This document shows positions 15,534-25,028 of a stretch of DNA of 38,742 bases, piece after piece (the first letter of the stretch is position 1; every line of letters starts with the position of its first letter). The translations under genes and the position numbers were made by a program. Under the pieces are notes generated by a model. It had not been told where the DNA came from. It ran no database searches and saw only the letters and a list, made by a program, of their open reading frames with translations. The DNA is from Butyrivibrio sp. GTDB lineage: Bacteria; Bacillota; Clostridia; Lachnospirales; Lachnospiraceae. The stretch spans positions 1-38,742 of the forward strand of contig JAGAAO010000096.1 in NCBI GenBank assembly GCA_017615275.1, written 5' to 3'.

Positions 15534-18500
15534 TTATCTTCTGAACTTGAGCAAAGTAAATGCTCCTCCACCTACCAATGTGGATAATATTGAACCGAGT
15601 GCAACTACCATGTATTTCTTCTGAACAGGTCTATCTATCGGATTTTCAGGATCGGTTATAATTGTAGGATCCTCGGGTACAACCGGATCAGGAATAGTCT
15701 TTGTATTAACAACAATTCCTCCGACTACCATAATCTCTTCGTTACCTGCATAGTCTTCTGCAACGATCTTAACTTCCTGTTTCTTATCAGACTCAGTAAG
15801 AGTGATCTTCTTTGATCCGCCTGCGCTCTCAAGCTCTTCACCTGTGCATGATTCAACTTCTTTTCCGTTCTTGTATACAACAAGTTTATCAACACCCATG
15901 TTATCGGTAACATTTATATTGACATCAAGTGAATCCTGCTTATATACACCGTTCTCTTCAATTCCTGCTGTAACAATACCGGGAGCAGTTCTGTCAATCG
16001 CAAATGTAACCTCTGCGTCTCTTGACTTGTTATCCTGAACGTTGGTTGCTCTGTCCTTAGTATATACGGTTACGGAATAAATTCCGTCATCATTGAAGTT
16101 GTCCTTGCCGATCGTATATGTATATGTCTTCCAAGATGTTTCATCTCCCTGGCATTTAACGGTGAAATCTTTACCGGACTTAAGTTCCTTGATATCGCCG
16201 TCTCGGCTTATTGAAACATCCTTCTTGGTAAGTTCGTCAACGTTGATCTCTGTGATGGTAATATCCTTAGGCTCGTTGATGTAGTACTTATCATTGAATT
16301 CTTTTCCTACCTTACCAACTACAAATACTGAACCATGGCGGTTTACAGAGAATACAAGTTTCTCCTTTGTCTCATTTCCTGCCTTATCGCGAACAGTTGC
16401 CTCAAGAGTATAGAGGTCATCCATATTCTTGTCGTGTGCAATATCGCTGTATGCTACAGAAAATCCGTTCTGTGTAGGAGTTACAGTATTTGCTACTTTT
16501 ACTTCTCCGTTGTTATAACCTTTGAGAACTACGGTAGAAGCATCTATATCAATGTACTTATCTTCATAAGATACTGTAGGTGCTACCTTGCCCTTATTTG
16601 CAGAATTGTTCTCAACTCCCGAGAATGTTACCTTAGGAGCTGTCTTATCGATTGTAAATATCTCAGATACAAAATCTGATGCTGAATTTCCTGCAAGGTC
16701 TGTGCACTTAATCTTGAAGCCGTATGTTCCGTCTTCACTGAATGTGATCTTCGCAACATTGCTGTCTCCCGAAGAAACGAATGCGCCAAGTCCGGGCAAT
16801 GTTCCGGGATCCTTTACTTCCTGTGACGAAAGTTCAACAAGATTTCCGTCAAAAGACATCTCTTTGACAGTTACTGTTGCAACACGTGTGTCTTTATAGA
16901 ACTTATCGGCTACTGGTGCTCCTGTACTGTATGTAACAGTAACAACAGGTGCAGTCTTATCAATTACGAAATCAGCTGCTTCGATTTCCTTTGACTTGTT
17001 ACCTGCTCTGTCTGTGCAGCTAAACTTGATACCGTATATTCCGTCCTCAGAGAACTTAATCTTACGTGTGTATGTATCTTCACCTGCAGGTGTCCAAGAC
17101 TCTGCAGATGCACTTCCGAACTGCTCTGAAACATGAACATCCGCACCATCGTCATAGAATGTGTAATCCTTAACTGTAAGTGTTGCAGTTCTTGTCTTAT
17201 TGTAATACTTCTCGTTTTTAGGCTCGTTCTCATCGAACACGAGGCTTACTTCAGGAGCAGTAGTATCTACTATGAATTTACTTCCGTCTTTCTTACTGCT
17301 GTTCTCAGACATATCTATTGCATCAACTGCGATCTGATATGTTCCGTCAGCATCTGTTGTGAATGTGATCACATGCTCTTTTTCACCAAGATCTCCGCTC
17401 CAGTCACTGAGAGGCACGCTTCCGATCTCACTTCCGCTGTGATCAAGCTTTTTAATACTAACAACAGATTTTTCCTTATTAAGCCACTTATCGTTTACAG
17501 TAACAGTTACCTGTACATTAGAAGCATAATAAGTATTTCCGTCGGCAGAAGATCCTTCCTTGTCGTATGAGATAGAGATCTCAGGAGCAGTTTTATCAAC
17601 GATCAACTGCTTTGTTGCAAGTTCGCTCTCCTGTCCGAGTTTATCTTTTGCATATGTCTTAACCTTATATGTTCCGTCATCTTCGAGCTTGAAATTATAA
17701 ATTGCTGTTGTCTTTCCATCGCTGTCATCCTTGTTATATTCAGGAACTACATAAGTATAGTCTTTTCCTTCTTCAGCTTCTTTTTCAAACTTAATGGCGT
17801 CAACATCAAGGTTCATATCCTTTACGGTTACTTTTCCATTTGTCTCGCCCTTGAAGAACATTCTCTCTTCGTCTTTTGTAACAGACTTATCAACGGTGTA
17901 AGAGATCTTGGGACCTGACTTATCTACGACGAATGAACCGTTTCCGTCCTTAACGTCGCCTGACTCGTTTCCTGCAGAGTCTCTGAGGCTCAAAACCTGT
18001 ACATCATATTTATCTTCGTATGAAGAACTGATCGTCTCGACAAATACATAGTACTCGTCGTTACTTCTTGACTTATCGGCGTCATTTATCGACTTTACTC
18101 GTCTGTTTCCGTTCATGGTATAAGTAATACCATAGAATCCGCTGACTTTCTTTTCTTCTGTTTCACCGTCACAATTCTTTGGAACTTTTACAAGTACTGT
18201 AATGTCCTTATTTGCAGCAAACCATCCGAAAGGATCAAACATACGGATAAATCTGTAGTAAGGAGTTGATTTCTCTTCTTCGGCATCAACTTTTACTTCT
18301 GCTGAAGGAGCTGTATTATCAATCTTTACAGTCTTGGTTGTTATTGTCTTAGCTTCCTCTTCTCCGAAATAAATGCAGGTTACTTCATAATTCTTTTCAC
18401 CTTCTTCATTGGGAAGATCAACTGTTGCTGTTATTTTATATTTTCCATCTTGGGTGGATCTCTTTAATTCAGGTGCAGCTTCTATTCCTGCAACCTTAAT

Positions 18501-19616
18501 TTCTTTTATTTCTCTTACGGTTGTTCCGCGAATCTCCATCTTAAGAGTAGATTCATGGTTCTTCGAAAGTGAATACCAGTTGTCAGCCTTTGTTGAAACA
18601 CTGATATTATTAACTTCATCTGCAGAATAATAGCAGAATGTCTTGGCACCATCGATGCCGCTTTCTGACTTATTGCCCGCTTTATCTCTTGCAACTACTT
18701 TGGTGATCTTGTAATTACCATTTTTATCGGGTGTCCAGGTATAAGCACCCTCGCCGTTTGAAGACATCTCATACTCTGTACCGTTTGCATCAACTGCGGT
18801 AACTTTGCTGATTCCTGTTCCTTCATCGGTAGCCTTTGCATTAACTGCAAGTGTTGCCTTGTCTGTAGAACAGATTACAGTCTCCCCGTTACTTCCTTCA
18901 TATGAAGAAGATCCCTCTCCGACACTAACATCAGAAAGTTCGGGTGCTTTATTATCAACTGTTTTTTCAACGGTTATCTTAAGCTTGGATTTATTCTCGC
19001 CGCTCTTAAGATCTTCAAACTTACATACAATCTTCTTGTTGTCTGTATCAAGCTCACCGCCTGAAACATCCTTGATATAATAGTTGTCGGCAATAGAATA
19101 ATCGAAGACTACTTCGGCTGAATCTTTGCCATCCTCAACTTTATAAGTATACGAATCGGAAATCTCTTTACCATCTTTAGACAGTTTCAGCTTACTGCTG
19201 CTGTTTTCGATGGTGATCTTTACTGATGTTTCCTTATTTTCTTTCTTTTTATCATCTTTGTCAGATTCTTTATCAGATTCCTTATTCTCGCTACTCTGCT
19301 TGCTTGCAGAATCTCCTTCGCTCGAACTTGACTTTGCAGCCTCGGATTCCTTCTTGTTTTCCTTATCTTCCCCAGTAGTCTGCTTTTCCTCAGTTGTCGT
19401 AGTATTTTCTGTCTTCTGCTTTTCTTCCGTGGTCTGGTTACCATCCGTGGTGGTTTTTTCTTCAGTAGCAGGCTTCTCTTCAGTAGCCGGTGTTCCCTCA
19501 GAAACTGTATCATCCGCGTATGCTGTAATTGAATAGCAATTACCATATAGAAGAACCGATGCCATCAAAACCGGAACCAGTCTCTTTGCTAGAGACTTTA
19601 CCTTGATGTTTCTCAT
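15534..19616 (-). CDS. Large cell-surface protein with tandem Ig-like repeats and C-terminal membrane anchor
   Basis: A 1360-residue exported protein. A signal peptide (about 1-35, ending near SITAYA) is followed by a low-complexity stretch (about 40-130) rich in Thr, Glu, Lys and Ser, probably an extended wall-spanning stalk. The rest is a series of Ig-like modules of roughly 95-110 residues, whose borders are marked by eight variants of (V/I)D-x-x-(A/G)-P such as VDKTAPE and IDKTAPV, with D-x-A-G-N near the end of many modules. The C-terminus has a Pro-rich linker, a hydrophobic helix (about 1330-1350) and the basic end KFRR, so it is membrane-anchored; no LPXTG motif is present. The start is the ATG preceded by GGAGG. 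Function is unknown; adhesion or glycan binding is plausible. Confidence 0.85.
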   Translation of the reverse strand: MRNIKVKSLAKRLVPVLMASVLLYGNCYSITAYADDTVSEGTPATEEKPATEEKTTTDGNQTTEEKQKTENTTTTEEKQTTGEDKENKKESEAAKSSSSEGDSASKQSSENKESDKESDKDDKKKENKETSVKITIENSSSKLKLSKDGKEISDSYTYKVEDGKDSAEVVFDYSIADNYYIKDVSGGELDTDNKKIVCKFEDLKSGENKSKLKITVEKTVDNKAPELSDVSVGEGSSSYEGSNGETVICSTDKATLAVNAKATDEGTGISKVTAVDANGTEYEMSSNGEGAYTWTPDKNGNYKITKVVARDKAGNKSESGIDGAKTFCYYSADEVNNISVSTKADNWYSLSKNHESTLKMEIRGTTVREIKEIKVAGIEAAPELKRSTQDGKYKITATVDLPNEEGEKNYEVTCIYFGEEEAKTITTKTVKIDNTAPSAEVKVDAEEEKSTPYYRFIRMFDPFGWFAANKDITVLVKVPKNCDGETEEKKVSGFYGITYTMNGNRRVKSINDADKSRSNDEYYVFVETISSSYEDKYDVQVLSLRDSAGNESGDVKDGNGSFVVDKSGPKISYTVDKSVTKDEERMFFKGETNGKVTVKDMNLDVDAIKFEKEAEEGKDYTYVVPEYNKDDSDGKTTAIYNFKLEDDGTYKVKTYAKDKLGQESELATKQLIVDKTAPEISISYDKEGSSADGNTYYASNVQVTVTVNDKWLNKEKSVVSIKKLDHSGSEIGSVPLSDWSGDLGEKEHVITFTTDADGTYQIAVDAIDMSENSSKKDGSKFIVDTTAPEVSLVFDENEPKNEKYYNKTRTATLTVKDYTFYDDGADVHVSEQFGSASAESWTPAGEDTYTRKIKFSEDGIYGIKFSCTDRAGNKSKEIEAADFVIDKTAPVVTVTYSTGAPVADKFYKDTRVATVTVKEMSFDGNLVELSSQEVKDPGTLPGLGAFVSSGDSNVAKITFSEDGTYGFKIKCTDLAGNSASDFVSEIFTIDKTAPKVTFSGVENNSANKGKVAPTVSYEDKYIDIDASTVVLKGYNNGEVKVANTVTPTQNGFSVAYSDIAHDKNMDDLYTLEATVRDKAGNETKEKLVFSVNRHGSVFVVGKVGKEFNDKYYINEPKDITITEINVDELTKKDVSISRDGDIKELKSGKDFTVKCQGDETSWKTYTYTIGKDNFNDDGIYSVTVYTKDRATNVQDNKSRDAEVTFAIDRTAPGIVTAGIEENGVYKQDSLDVNINVTDNMGVDKLVVYKNGKEVESCTGEELESAGGSKKITLTESDKKQEVKIVAEDYAGNEEIMVVGGIVVNTKTIPDPVVPEDPTIITDPENPIDRPVQKKYMVVALGSILSTLVGGGAFTLLKFRR

Positions 19617-19820
19617 TACTCTTTCCTCCAAGATTTACGTTACGTAATATGCTTCTCCCCCAAGCAGTGTAAACTAAAAATTAAACAGTTTAACACCGTT
19701 AATACTACATCATTTTTACGACAATAACAATATATTTTCATAAGAATTGTGCAAAAGTGAAATATTGTTTCAGAGAGGTGCTTCTCGCCCGCCAAATACT
19801 GACACGAACGAATTTGGTCT

Positions 19821-19850
19821 AAAAAGGAACAGTCGCTAAACTGTTCCTTT
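19821..19850 (-). terminator. Rho-independent terminator of uvrC
   Basis: An 11-base-pair perfect stem (19823-19833 with 19840-19850) closes a six-base loop and is followed on the minus strand by five U residues. It lies about 30 bases after the uvrC stop and ends the PP2C-kinase-uvrC run. The remaining sequence up to the surface protein gene (19617-19820) is AT-rich with no clear promoter hexamers. Confidence 0.88.
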
Positions 19851-19883
19851 CATGTTCTATTTATCACACAAGTGGGATTTGCT

Positions 19884-21758
19884 TTATGTTGCAGGATTTT
19901 CAAAAAAGTCTTTAATTTTTTTCGCAACATTCTCCGGGATTCCCGGAACTTCAGACAGCTCCTCTATTGAAGCGTTTTTGATATCTTCTATTGATTTAAA
20001 ATGTTTCATTAGTGCTCTTCTTCTCGAAGGACCTATTCCAGGAATATCATCGAGTGAACTCTTTACCTGAGCTTTACTTCGAAGCGATCTGTGATATTCG
20101 ATTGCAAATCTGTGCGCCTCGTCCTGAATCCTGGTTATAAGTTTAAATCCCTCCGATCTCGTATCGATCGGAAGCTCGACATTATTGTAGTACAGACCTC
20201 TTGTCCTATGGTTGTCATCCTTTACCATTCCGCATACGGGAATGTTTATCCCAAGTTCATCGAGCACTTTAAGACATATATTGACCTGACCTCTTCCTCC
20301 ATCCATCAGAATAAGATCGGGGAACTTGGTGAAACTTCCGTATCTGGCGTCAATATCTCTGACTTCCAGATCTTTCTTTTCCTCAATTCCATGAAGAAGT
20401 CTTCTGGTAAGAACTTCATGCATGCAGGCGTAATCATCGGGACCGGATACGGATTTTATGCGAAATTTCCTGTAATCGCTTTTTTTGGCTTTTCCTTTTT
20501 CGTATACCACCATTGAACCGACATTCGCAAATCCACTGATATTGGAAATGTCGTAAGCTTCCATTCTGTTTAGGTTTTTGAGTCCGAGAATTTTTTCAAT
20601 TTCTTTGACTGCACCGATTGTTCTGCCTTCTTCACGCTTTATCCTCTCTTTATCTTTTGACAAAATGAGTTTTGCATTCTGGGACGCCAGTTCCATGAGT
20701 TTTTCTTTTTGTCCTCTCTCTGGAACCGTTATATAGACTCTGCCGGCCTTCCTCTCGCTTAGCCACTCCTGTATTATCTCCATATCTTCTATGGATTCGG
20801 GGAGCACTATCTCTCTTGGTATGAACGGCGTTCCGGCGTAGAACTGCTTAACAAAATTTAATAAGAGCTCTTTTTCCGGATTCTCGGATACGTGCGTCAT
20901 ATAGAAATGTTCTCTTCCTATAAGTCTTCCGTCTCTGACAAAGAAGACCTGAACAACAGCATCGTTGTCATCCGAAGCGATTGCTATTATGTCCTTATCT
21001 TCCATGGAAGAATCGGTCATTTTCTGCTTTTGCGCTACCATTTTTACACTTGCAAGAAGATCTCTGTATTTGGCTGCCGATTCAAAATCAAGCTCTTCAG
21101 ATGCATTCTGCATTTTCTGTTCAAGATCTTTTAGTATAAGTCCATAGTTTCCGTTAAGAAATTCAAGTGCCTTGTCAACACGCTCTCTGTATTCTTCTTT
21201 TGTGATATTGCCGATACACGGGCCGCAGCACTGTTTCATGTGATAATTAAGGCACGGCCTGTCAGCGCCTATATCCCTCGGAAGCACCCTGTTACAAGTT
21301 CTCAGGCCGTATATTTTGTTGATAAGGTCGATTGTATCCTTTACAGCAGCTGCACTTGTAAAAGGTCCGAAGTATCTCGATCTGTCTTTTTTCATAAGTC
21401 TGGAAAAAAGAACTCTCGGATAATCTTCCGACACGGTTACCTTAATGTATGGATATGTCTTGTCATCTTTTAAAAGGGTATTGTATCTGGGACAGTGCTC
21501 TTTGATAAGATTGTTCTCAAGGACAAGTGCCTCAAGCTCAGAATCTGTGACTATGTATTCGAATCTTGCTATCTGCTCCACCATTCTGTCTATCTGCGGA
21601 CCTCTTCCGATATTTGCACGAAAATAGGACCTGACACGATTGTGCAGGTTCACCGCTTTTCCAACATACATGATAGTATCGTTTGCATCATGCATGATGT
21701 AAACTCCCGGAGCGTTGGGAAGCTTTTTTAATTCCTCTTTGACGTCAAAGTCGCTCAT
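19884..21758 (-). CDS. uvrC: Excinuclease ABC subunit C
   Basis: Nuclease subunit of nucleotide excision repair; it joins the UvrB-damage complex and makes the 3' and 5' incisions. The 624 residues contain the N-terminal GIY-YIG nuclease domain (about 12-95: GVYIMHD, MYVGKA), a zinc-type cysteine cluster near [19 protein letters not shown], a UVR motif (about 205-240), the RNase H-like endonuclease domain (about 250-540) and C-terminal helix-hairpin-helix motifs ([13 protein letters not shown] and [13 protein letters not shown]). It overlaps the preceding small membrane-protein gene by 14 bases, with an AGAGG only two bases before the ATG, so its translation is probably coupled. Being downstream of a PP2C/kinase pair is unusual context for a repair gene. 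Confidence 0.97.
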   Translation of the reverse strand: MSDFDVKEELKKLPNAPGVYIMHDANDTIMYVGKAVNLHNRVRSYFRANIGRGPQIDRMVEQIARFEYIVTDSELEALVLENNLIKEHCPRYNTLLKDDKTYPYIKVTVSEDYPRVLFSRLMKKDRSRYFGPFTSAAAVKDTIDLINKIYGLRTCNRVLPRDIGADRPCLNYHMKQCCGPCIGNITKEEYRERVDKALEFLNGNYGLILKDLEQKMQNASEELDFESAAKYRDLLASVKMVAQKQKMTDSSMEDKDIIAIASDDNDAVVQVFFVRDGRLIGREHFYMTHVSENPEKELLLNFVKQFYAGTPFIPREIVLPESIEDMEIIQEWLSERKAGRVYITVPERGQKEKLMELASQNAKLILSKDKERIKREEGRTIGAVKEIEKILGLKNLNRMEAYDISNISGFANVGSMVVYEKGKAKKSDYRKFRIKSVSGPDDYACMHEVLTRRLLHGIEEKKDLEVRDIDARYGSFTKFPDLILMDGGRGQVNICLKVLDELGINIPVCGMVKDDNHRTRGLYYNNVELPIDTRSEGFKLITRIQDEAHRFAIEYHRSLRSKAQVKSSLDDIPGIGPSRRRALMKHFKSIEDIKNASIEELSEVPGIPENVAKKIKDFFENPAT

Positions 21759-22191
21759 CGCCTCTGTTAACTATTTCTCTCTCAACAACAAATTCCGATT
21801 CTTTTATGGCATCAAGAACTGTTGTTGCGTAATCTTCACTGCTTTGCAAAACAGTTGTGGAATCGTCTCTCATCATCGTGCCTGTGGCGGCAAGCATGAC
21901 GGTTCCGTCCTCATCGGATATCTCCATGGCAGCAACTCTCGCAAGACCTTCTGAAGTATTCCAGGAGATCTTGGCTTTGTTGTTCTTGCCATATACATCT
22001 GCATGAATATTTCCCGCTTCAGCGGATTTCTGCAGACTCTCTATGCTCTTTCTGGCTTCCGATCCGGTTAGCACCGCTATGTAATGCCTTATATCAAGCT
22101 TAAACCACATTACTATCGCAAGTATAAGCATTATAAATGCAGTTACTACGGAAATTATCGCCATTATATTGTAAAGTTGTATATCGTTCAT
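21745..22191 (-). CDS. Small single-pass membrane protein of unknown function, co-encoded with the Ser/Thr kinase
   Basis: A 148-residue protein with an N-terminal membrane helix (about 8-31, [21 protein letters not shown]) and a cytoplasmic tail. The tail begins with a short stretch containing [14 protein letters not shown], then a hydrophilic region and several acidic segments ending [12 protein letters not shown] do not recognise a family. Its serines and threonines (for example in [13 protein letters not shown]) could be kinase targets, but this is speculation. It follows the kinase gene by 11 bases and overlaps uvrC by 14, so it belongs to the same transcript. The ribosome binding site is GGGAAAG. 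Confidence 0.75.
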   Translation of the reverse strand: MNDIQLYNIMAIISVVTAFIMLILAIVMWFKLDIRHYIAVLTGSEARKSIESLQKSAEAGNIHADVYGKNNKAKISWNTSEGLARVAAMEISDEDGTVMLAATGTMMRDDSTTVLQSSEDYATTVLDAIKESEFVVEREIVNRGDERL

Positions 22192-22202
22192 ATCTTTCCC
22201 AT

Positions 22203-23888
22203 TTATTTTCCGGCAGCGGTATCAAGCGCTGTCTTTGCCTGCGCAAAAGTCTTCCTGTTCTTGCTGACAAGTTCCCTGGTTCTGTCTGTAAGCTCATAGT
22301 TTGCTTCTATGGAATCAATCTGACCAAGTATGTAATTTATCTCTTTGTCCATTTCTTCATATGTAACGCCTTCTTTTAAAAAGTTTATCGCAGATGAATA
22401 TATCCAGTAGCCAATTTCTTTGTAAATAATAAGAGCCGTTGTCTCATTATCCATAGCTGCTATATCACCACTGGCAATAGCAACCATATCATTCCAATAT
22501 ACACTAAAGCTTGCTATCGAGTCACCTGACTGACTACCTTTTCCAAGTTTATCGTAATAACTTGCTATCTTACCGAGTCGCTCTACTCTTTCCTGTCTTC
22601 CTTTAGGAAGCTTTTTAAGTTCTGTTGCAATACCAAGCCACTTACTTGCTCTCTGCTTGCTACCTTCGCCGTCATAGCAGTAATAATACGCCACTGCCAG
22701 TTTATAGGCAACCTGCGCATATACTTCTTTATTTTCGGCAAGTCGCTCCTCAACGGTTCCGTTTCCGGTAGATGTTATAAGTATCGATCGCAACTGCCTG
22801 TCTTCTTCTTCTGTAAGTACATCATCAGACATTATATAATTATCTATCAGATCAATGTATCCTTCTAAATTATCCGGCTGCATCGAGAGAGCCTTGGCAT
22901 ACATCTGTGTGGCTGTCTGTGGATCCGGCGCGCCCTTTGCTTCCGCAATGTAATGAGAATAGTTCTCTTTTGCTATGGTGTTTGCCTTTACTTTGAAAGC
23001 CACCGCTGAAGATAAGAACACCATAAAAAGAATTATCATTGCGCTGAAAAGTGCAATACTGATCCTTGCGGTCCTCTTGTATCCTCTGTCGAGTTCCTTG
23101 TAGTTCTGAAGATCATACATTAATTCCGCACATGAATTATATCTGTCGTCAGGATTGTTCTGAACGCATTTGTTAATGATATATTCAAGTCCCGGCGAAA
23201 GCTGCTGATTCCAATATCTTATCGGATACAGCTCAAAAGGCGGCTCTCCGGGATTGTGTCCCGTAACAAGGTGATACAATGTTGTTCCCAGACAGTAGAT
23301 ATCTGTTCTGGCATCAGTCTGTCCCATACCTCCGAACTGCTCGGGTGCCGCGTAGCCCCTTGTTCCTAAGTATGATGTATCTCCAAGATTGGCTTCTTTA
23401 TATTCTCTTGCCGTTCCGAAATCTATCAGTGTTATCGTTCCGTTGGGACGAAGCATGATATTTCCGGGCTTGAGATCTCTGTATATGATCGGAGGTTTTC
23501 TGGTATGAAGATATCCCAACACATCGCAGAGCTGTATCCCCCACTCAACAACGTATTCCTGTGGCTGAGGTCCGAGAAGTCTAAGTGCCTTCTCCAGAGT
23601 ATTTCCCTCTATGTAGTCCATTACGATCAGGAATCTTCCGTCCTCTTCTATAACGTCAACTATGCTGGGAAGATATGGATGAGAGAGCTCTTTTAACAGA
23701 TCTGTCTCTGTAATAAGGCTCTGTCTGACAACGCGGTAGTTAGTCACCGCGTCCTTTCTGACCTCTTTGATAGCCCACTGCTTGTTAGCACGCTCATTCA
23801 TAGCCAGATAAACGGTACTCATACCGCCCTGACCTATAACGTTTAGTACTTTATATTTGCCACCTACTATACTTCCGATCTCTAACAT
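22203..23888 (-). CDS. Transmembrane Hanks-type serine/threonine protein kinase
   Basis: A 561-residue kinase. The cytoplasmic kinase domain (about 10-265) has the glycine loop GQGGMSTVYLA (19-29), the ATP lysine K41 in WAIKEV, the catalytic loop YRDLKPGNIM (D138, with Tyr in place of the usual His), DFG at 156-158 and the activation-segment end GTRGYAAPEQ. A membrane helix follows at about 283-308. The outer ~250 residues are helical and TPR-like (SMQPDNLEGYIDLIDNY), with no PASTA repeats, so it is not a PrkC/StkP wall-sensing kinase. It starts nine bases after the PP2C gene, its likely opposing phosphatase. Substrates are unknown. Confidence 0.92.
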   Translation of the reverse strand: MLEIGSIVGGKYKVLNVIGQGGMSTVYLAMNERANKQWAIKEVRKDAVTNYRVVRQSLITETDLLKELSHPYLPSIVDVIEEDGRFLIVMDYIEGNTLEKALRLLGPQPQEYVVEWGIQLCDVLGYLHTRKPPIIYRDLKPGNIMLRPNGTITLIDFGTAREYKEANLGDTSYLGTRGYAAPEQFGGMGQTDARTDIYCLGTTLYHLVTGHNPGEPPFELYPIRYWNQQLSPGLEYIINKCVQNNPDDRYNSCAELMYDLQNYKELDRGYKRTARISIALFSAMIILFMVFLSSAVAFKVKANTIAKENYSHYIAEAKGAPDPQTATQMYAKALSMQPDNLEGYIDLIDNYIMSDDVLTEEEDRQLRSILITSTGNGTVEERLAENKEVYAQVAYKLAVAYYYCYDGEGSKQRASKWLGIATELKKLPKGRQERVERLGKIASYYDKLGKGSQSGDSIASFSVYWNDMVAIASGDIAAMDNETTALIIYKEIGYWIYSSAINFLKEGVTYEEMDKEINYILGQIDSIEANYELTDRTRELVSKNRKTFAQAKTALDTAAGK

Positions 23889-23897
23889 GTTCTTACC

Positions 23898-24707
23898 TTA
23901 CTCTATAGCAATATGTATCGCGGAAATATTATCGGTCTCCCCCAATTCCTTTAAATGTTCCACCATATTGTCTAATTCCTTCTTCATTTCCTCTTCGGGT
24001 AAAACTCTGCTCAGTACAAGTTTTTCCCTAATTTCTCCCTCGGACAATCTCCTCCAAAAACCATCCGAACACATGAGTATTGATGTTATGCCTGAAATCT
24101 TTCCTCTGACAAACTGAGGAACAACTCTTTCCGACGCGCCCACGCATTGTAGCAGTACGCTCTTCTGCGGGCTCTTTTCTGCCTCTTCCGCAGTCATGAT
24201 TCCCTTGTCGATCATATCCTGAACAACGCTCTGATCGTGTGTCAAAAGAGTCAGCTTCATATTATCAGCCAAGTAAACTCGCGAATCTCCGACGTTCATG
24301 ACAAGAAAGTCATCTCCGACTTTTAAAAATGCCACTATGGTAGTTCCGAGCCTGCATTTGTTATCATCTCCGAATTTTAATATATCGGCGTTTATATCCT
24401 GAACAAGTGAAAACCAATGATGCTCAACTTCTGTCATGATATCGGCTTTTTCATCCGTATCGAGACGCTCTGTAGTATTTTCCCTTGTAAGCGCCCTTGG
24501 AAGCCCTGTCACAAACCAATCTGCAAAACCTTCTATTGCCGATGCACTGGCAACTTCTCCATGAGAGAGGCCTCCCATTCCGTCACACAAAACTCCCATG
24601 ACAATTCTTCCGTGGCTTGCGGTATTGGCAATCTTGACCATTGTGGCATCCTGATTTACCTGCTTCACAATTCCTTTATCTGTACTTATGCAAATTTTAT
24701 AATTCAT
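23898..24707 (-). CDS. PP2C-family serine/threonine protein phosphatase
   Basis: A 269-residue metal-dependent phosphatase. The PP2C motifs are in order: metal-binding D20 in NQDA, the CDGMGG motif with D42, NVGDSRVYLA, CSDGFWRRLS and the final ETDNISAIHIAIE. It is shaped like bacterial Stp/PrpC enzymes and is cytoplasmic, without membrane segments. As first gene of the PP2C - kinase - small membrane protein - uvrC run, it would reverse phosphorylation by the kinase encoded next. A good promoter lies about 90 bases upstream. The ribosome binding site is weak (AGGT). Confidence 0.93.
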   Translation of the reverse strand: MNYKICISTDKGIVKQVNQDATMVKIANTASHGRIVMGVLCDGMGGLSHGEVASASAIEGFADWFVTGLPRALTRENTTERLDTDEKADIMTEVEHHWFSLVQDINADILKFGDDNKCRLGTTIVAFLKVGDDFLVMNVGDSRVYLADNMKLTLLTHDQSVVQDMIDKGIMTAEEAEKSPQKSVLLQCVGASERVVPQFVRGKISGITSILMCSDGFWRRLSEGEIREKLVLSRVLPEEEMKKELDNMVEHLKELGETDNISAIHIAIE

Positions 24708-24798
24708 ACTTTTACCTGTATATTCTGAGTCTGTATCACCTCAATATTGCCTTATCATAATTTATGATGCTGTTATTCCATATTAACAACGTACTAAC

Positions 24799-24827
24799 AT
24801 TATAATATACACTGCATAATACGACAA
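24799..24827 (-). promoter_or_regulatory. Promoter of the PP2C-kinase-uvrC operon
   Basis: TTGTCG (24827-24822), a 17-base spacer and TATAAT (24804-24799) form a strong vegetative promoter on the minus strand. The expected start is near 24792, giving a leader of about 85 bases before the PP2C start codon. Confidence 0.75.
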
Positions 24828-24843
24828 TCCGTTAAAAAATTAA

Positions 24844-24865
24844 AAAGAGTCGCTCGCGACTCTTT
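24844..24865. terminator. Palindromic hairpin, part of the ftsH downstream hairpin cluster
   Basis: A nine-base-pair perfect stem (24844-24852 with 24857-24865) has a CTCG tetraloop and is flanked by an A-run that gives U residues on the minus strand. It sits just upstream of the PP2C promoter and may be a back-up terminator for ftsH. Its core GAGTCG/CGACTC recurs in the HPr-operon terminator near 7298-7312. Confidence 0.6.
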
Positions 24866-24879
24866 CGCGCGCGAGCGGT

Positions 24880-24892
24880 ATTGCGAAGCAAT
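24880..24892. repeat. Small GCGAAGC-tipped hairpin
   Basis: ATTGC pairs with GCAAT around a GAA loop, followed by a further weak stem TCCGC/GCGGA (24903-24907 with 24924-24928). It resembles the apex of the hairpin at 7211-7237. The stretch 24866-24930 holds no gene. Confidence 0.45.
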
Positions 24893-24931
24893 TATCTTCT
24901 ATTCCGCGAGCTGCGCATCCATAGCGGAGCG

Positions 24932-24982
24932 TTTTTTATTTGATATGAATTTCGGAGAAATTTCCTCGTATCAAATAAAAAA
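24932..24982. terminator. Second, symmetrical terminator-like hairpin after ftsH
   Basis: A perfect 14-base-pair stem (24932-24945 with 24969-24982) ends in six A-U pairs on both sides, so either strand would give a hairpin followed by U residues. It shares its outer A-run with the first ftsH terminator, forming a tandem. Confidence 0.65.
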
Positions 24983-25021
24983 GGACTGTCGTCTCGGATT
25001 GAATATCCGAGGCGCCAGCCC
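24977..25021 (-). terminator. Rho-independent terminator of ftsH
   Basis: A 17-position GC-rich stem (24983-24999 with 25005-25021, with two mismatches and a wobble) closes a five-base loop and is followed on the minus strand by six U residues. It begins eight bases after the ftsH stop codon. Confidence 0.88.
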
Positions 25022-25028
25022 AGTTAAA

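Noticed and set aside
19210-19546. Long open frames on both strands opposite the N-terminal part of the surface protein gene
   Set aside because: They are produced by the biased Thr/Glu/Lys/Ser codons of the stalk region; they lack ribosome binding sites and give low-complexity Ser/Leu/Val or Arg-rich translations.
19617-19883. Riboswitch or other structured leader before the surface protein gene
   Set aside because: Apart from the uvrC terminator and a short CCAAAT/ATTTGG repeat I see no conserved riboswitch core or clear promoter.
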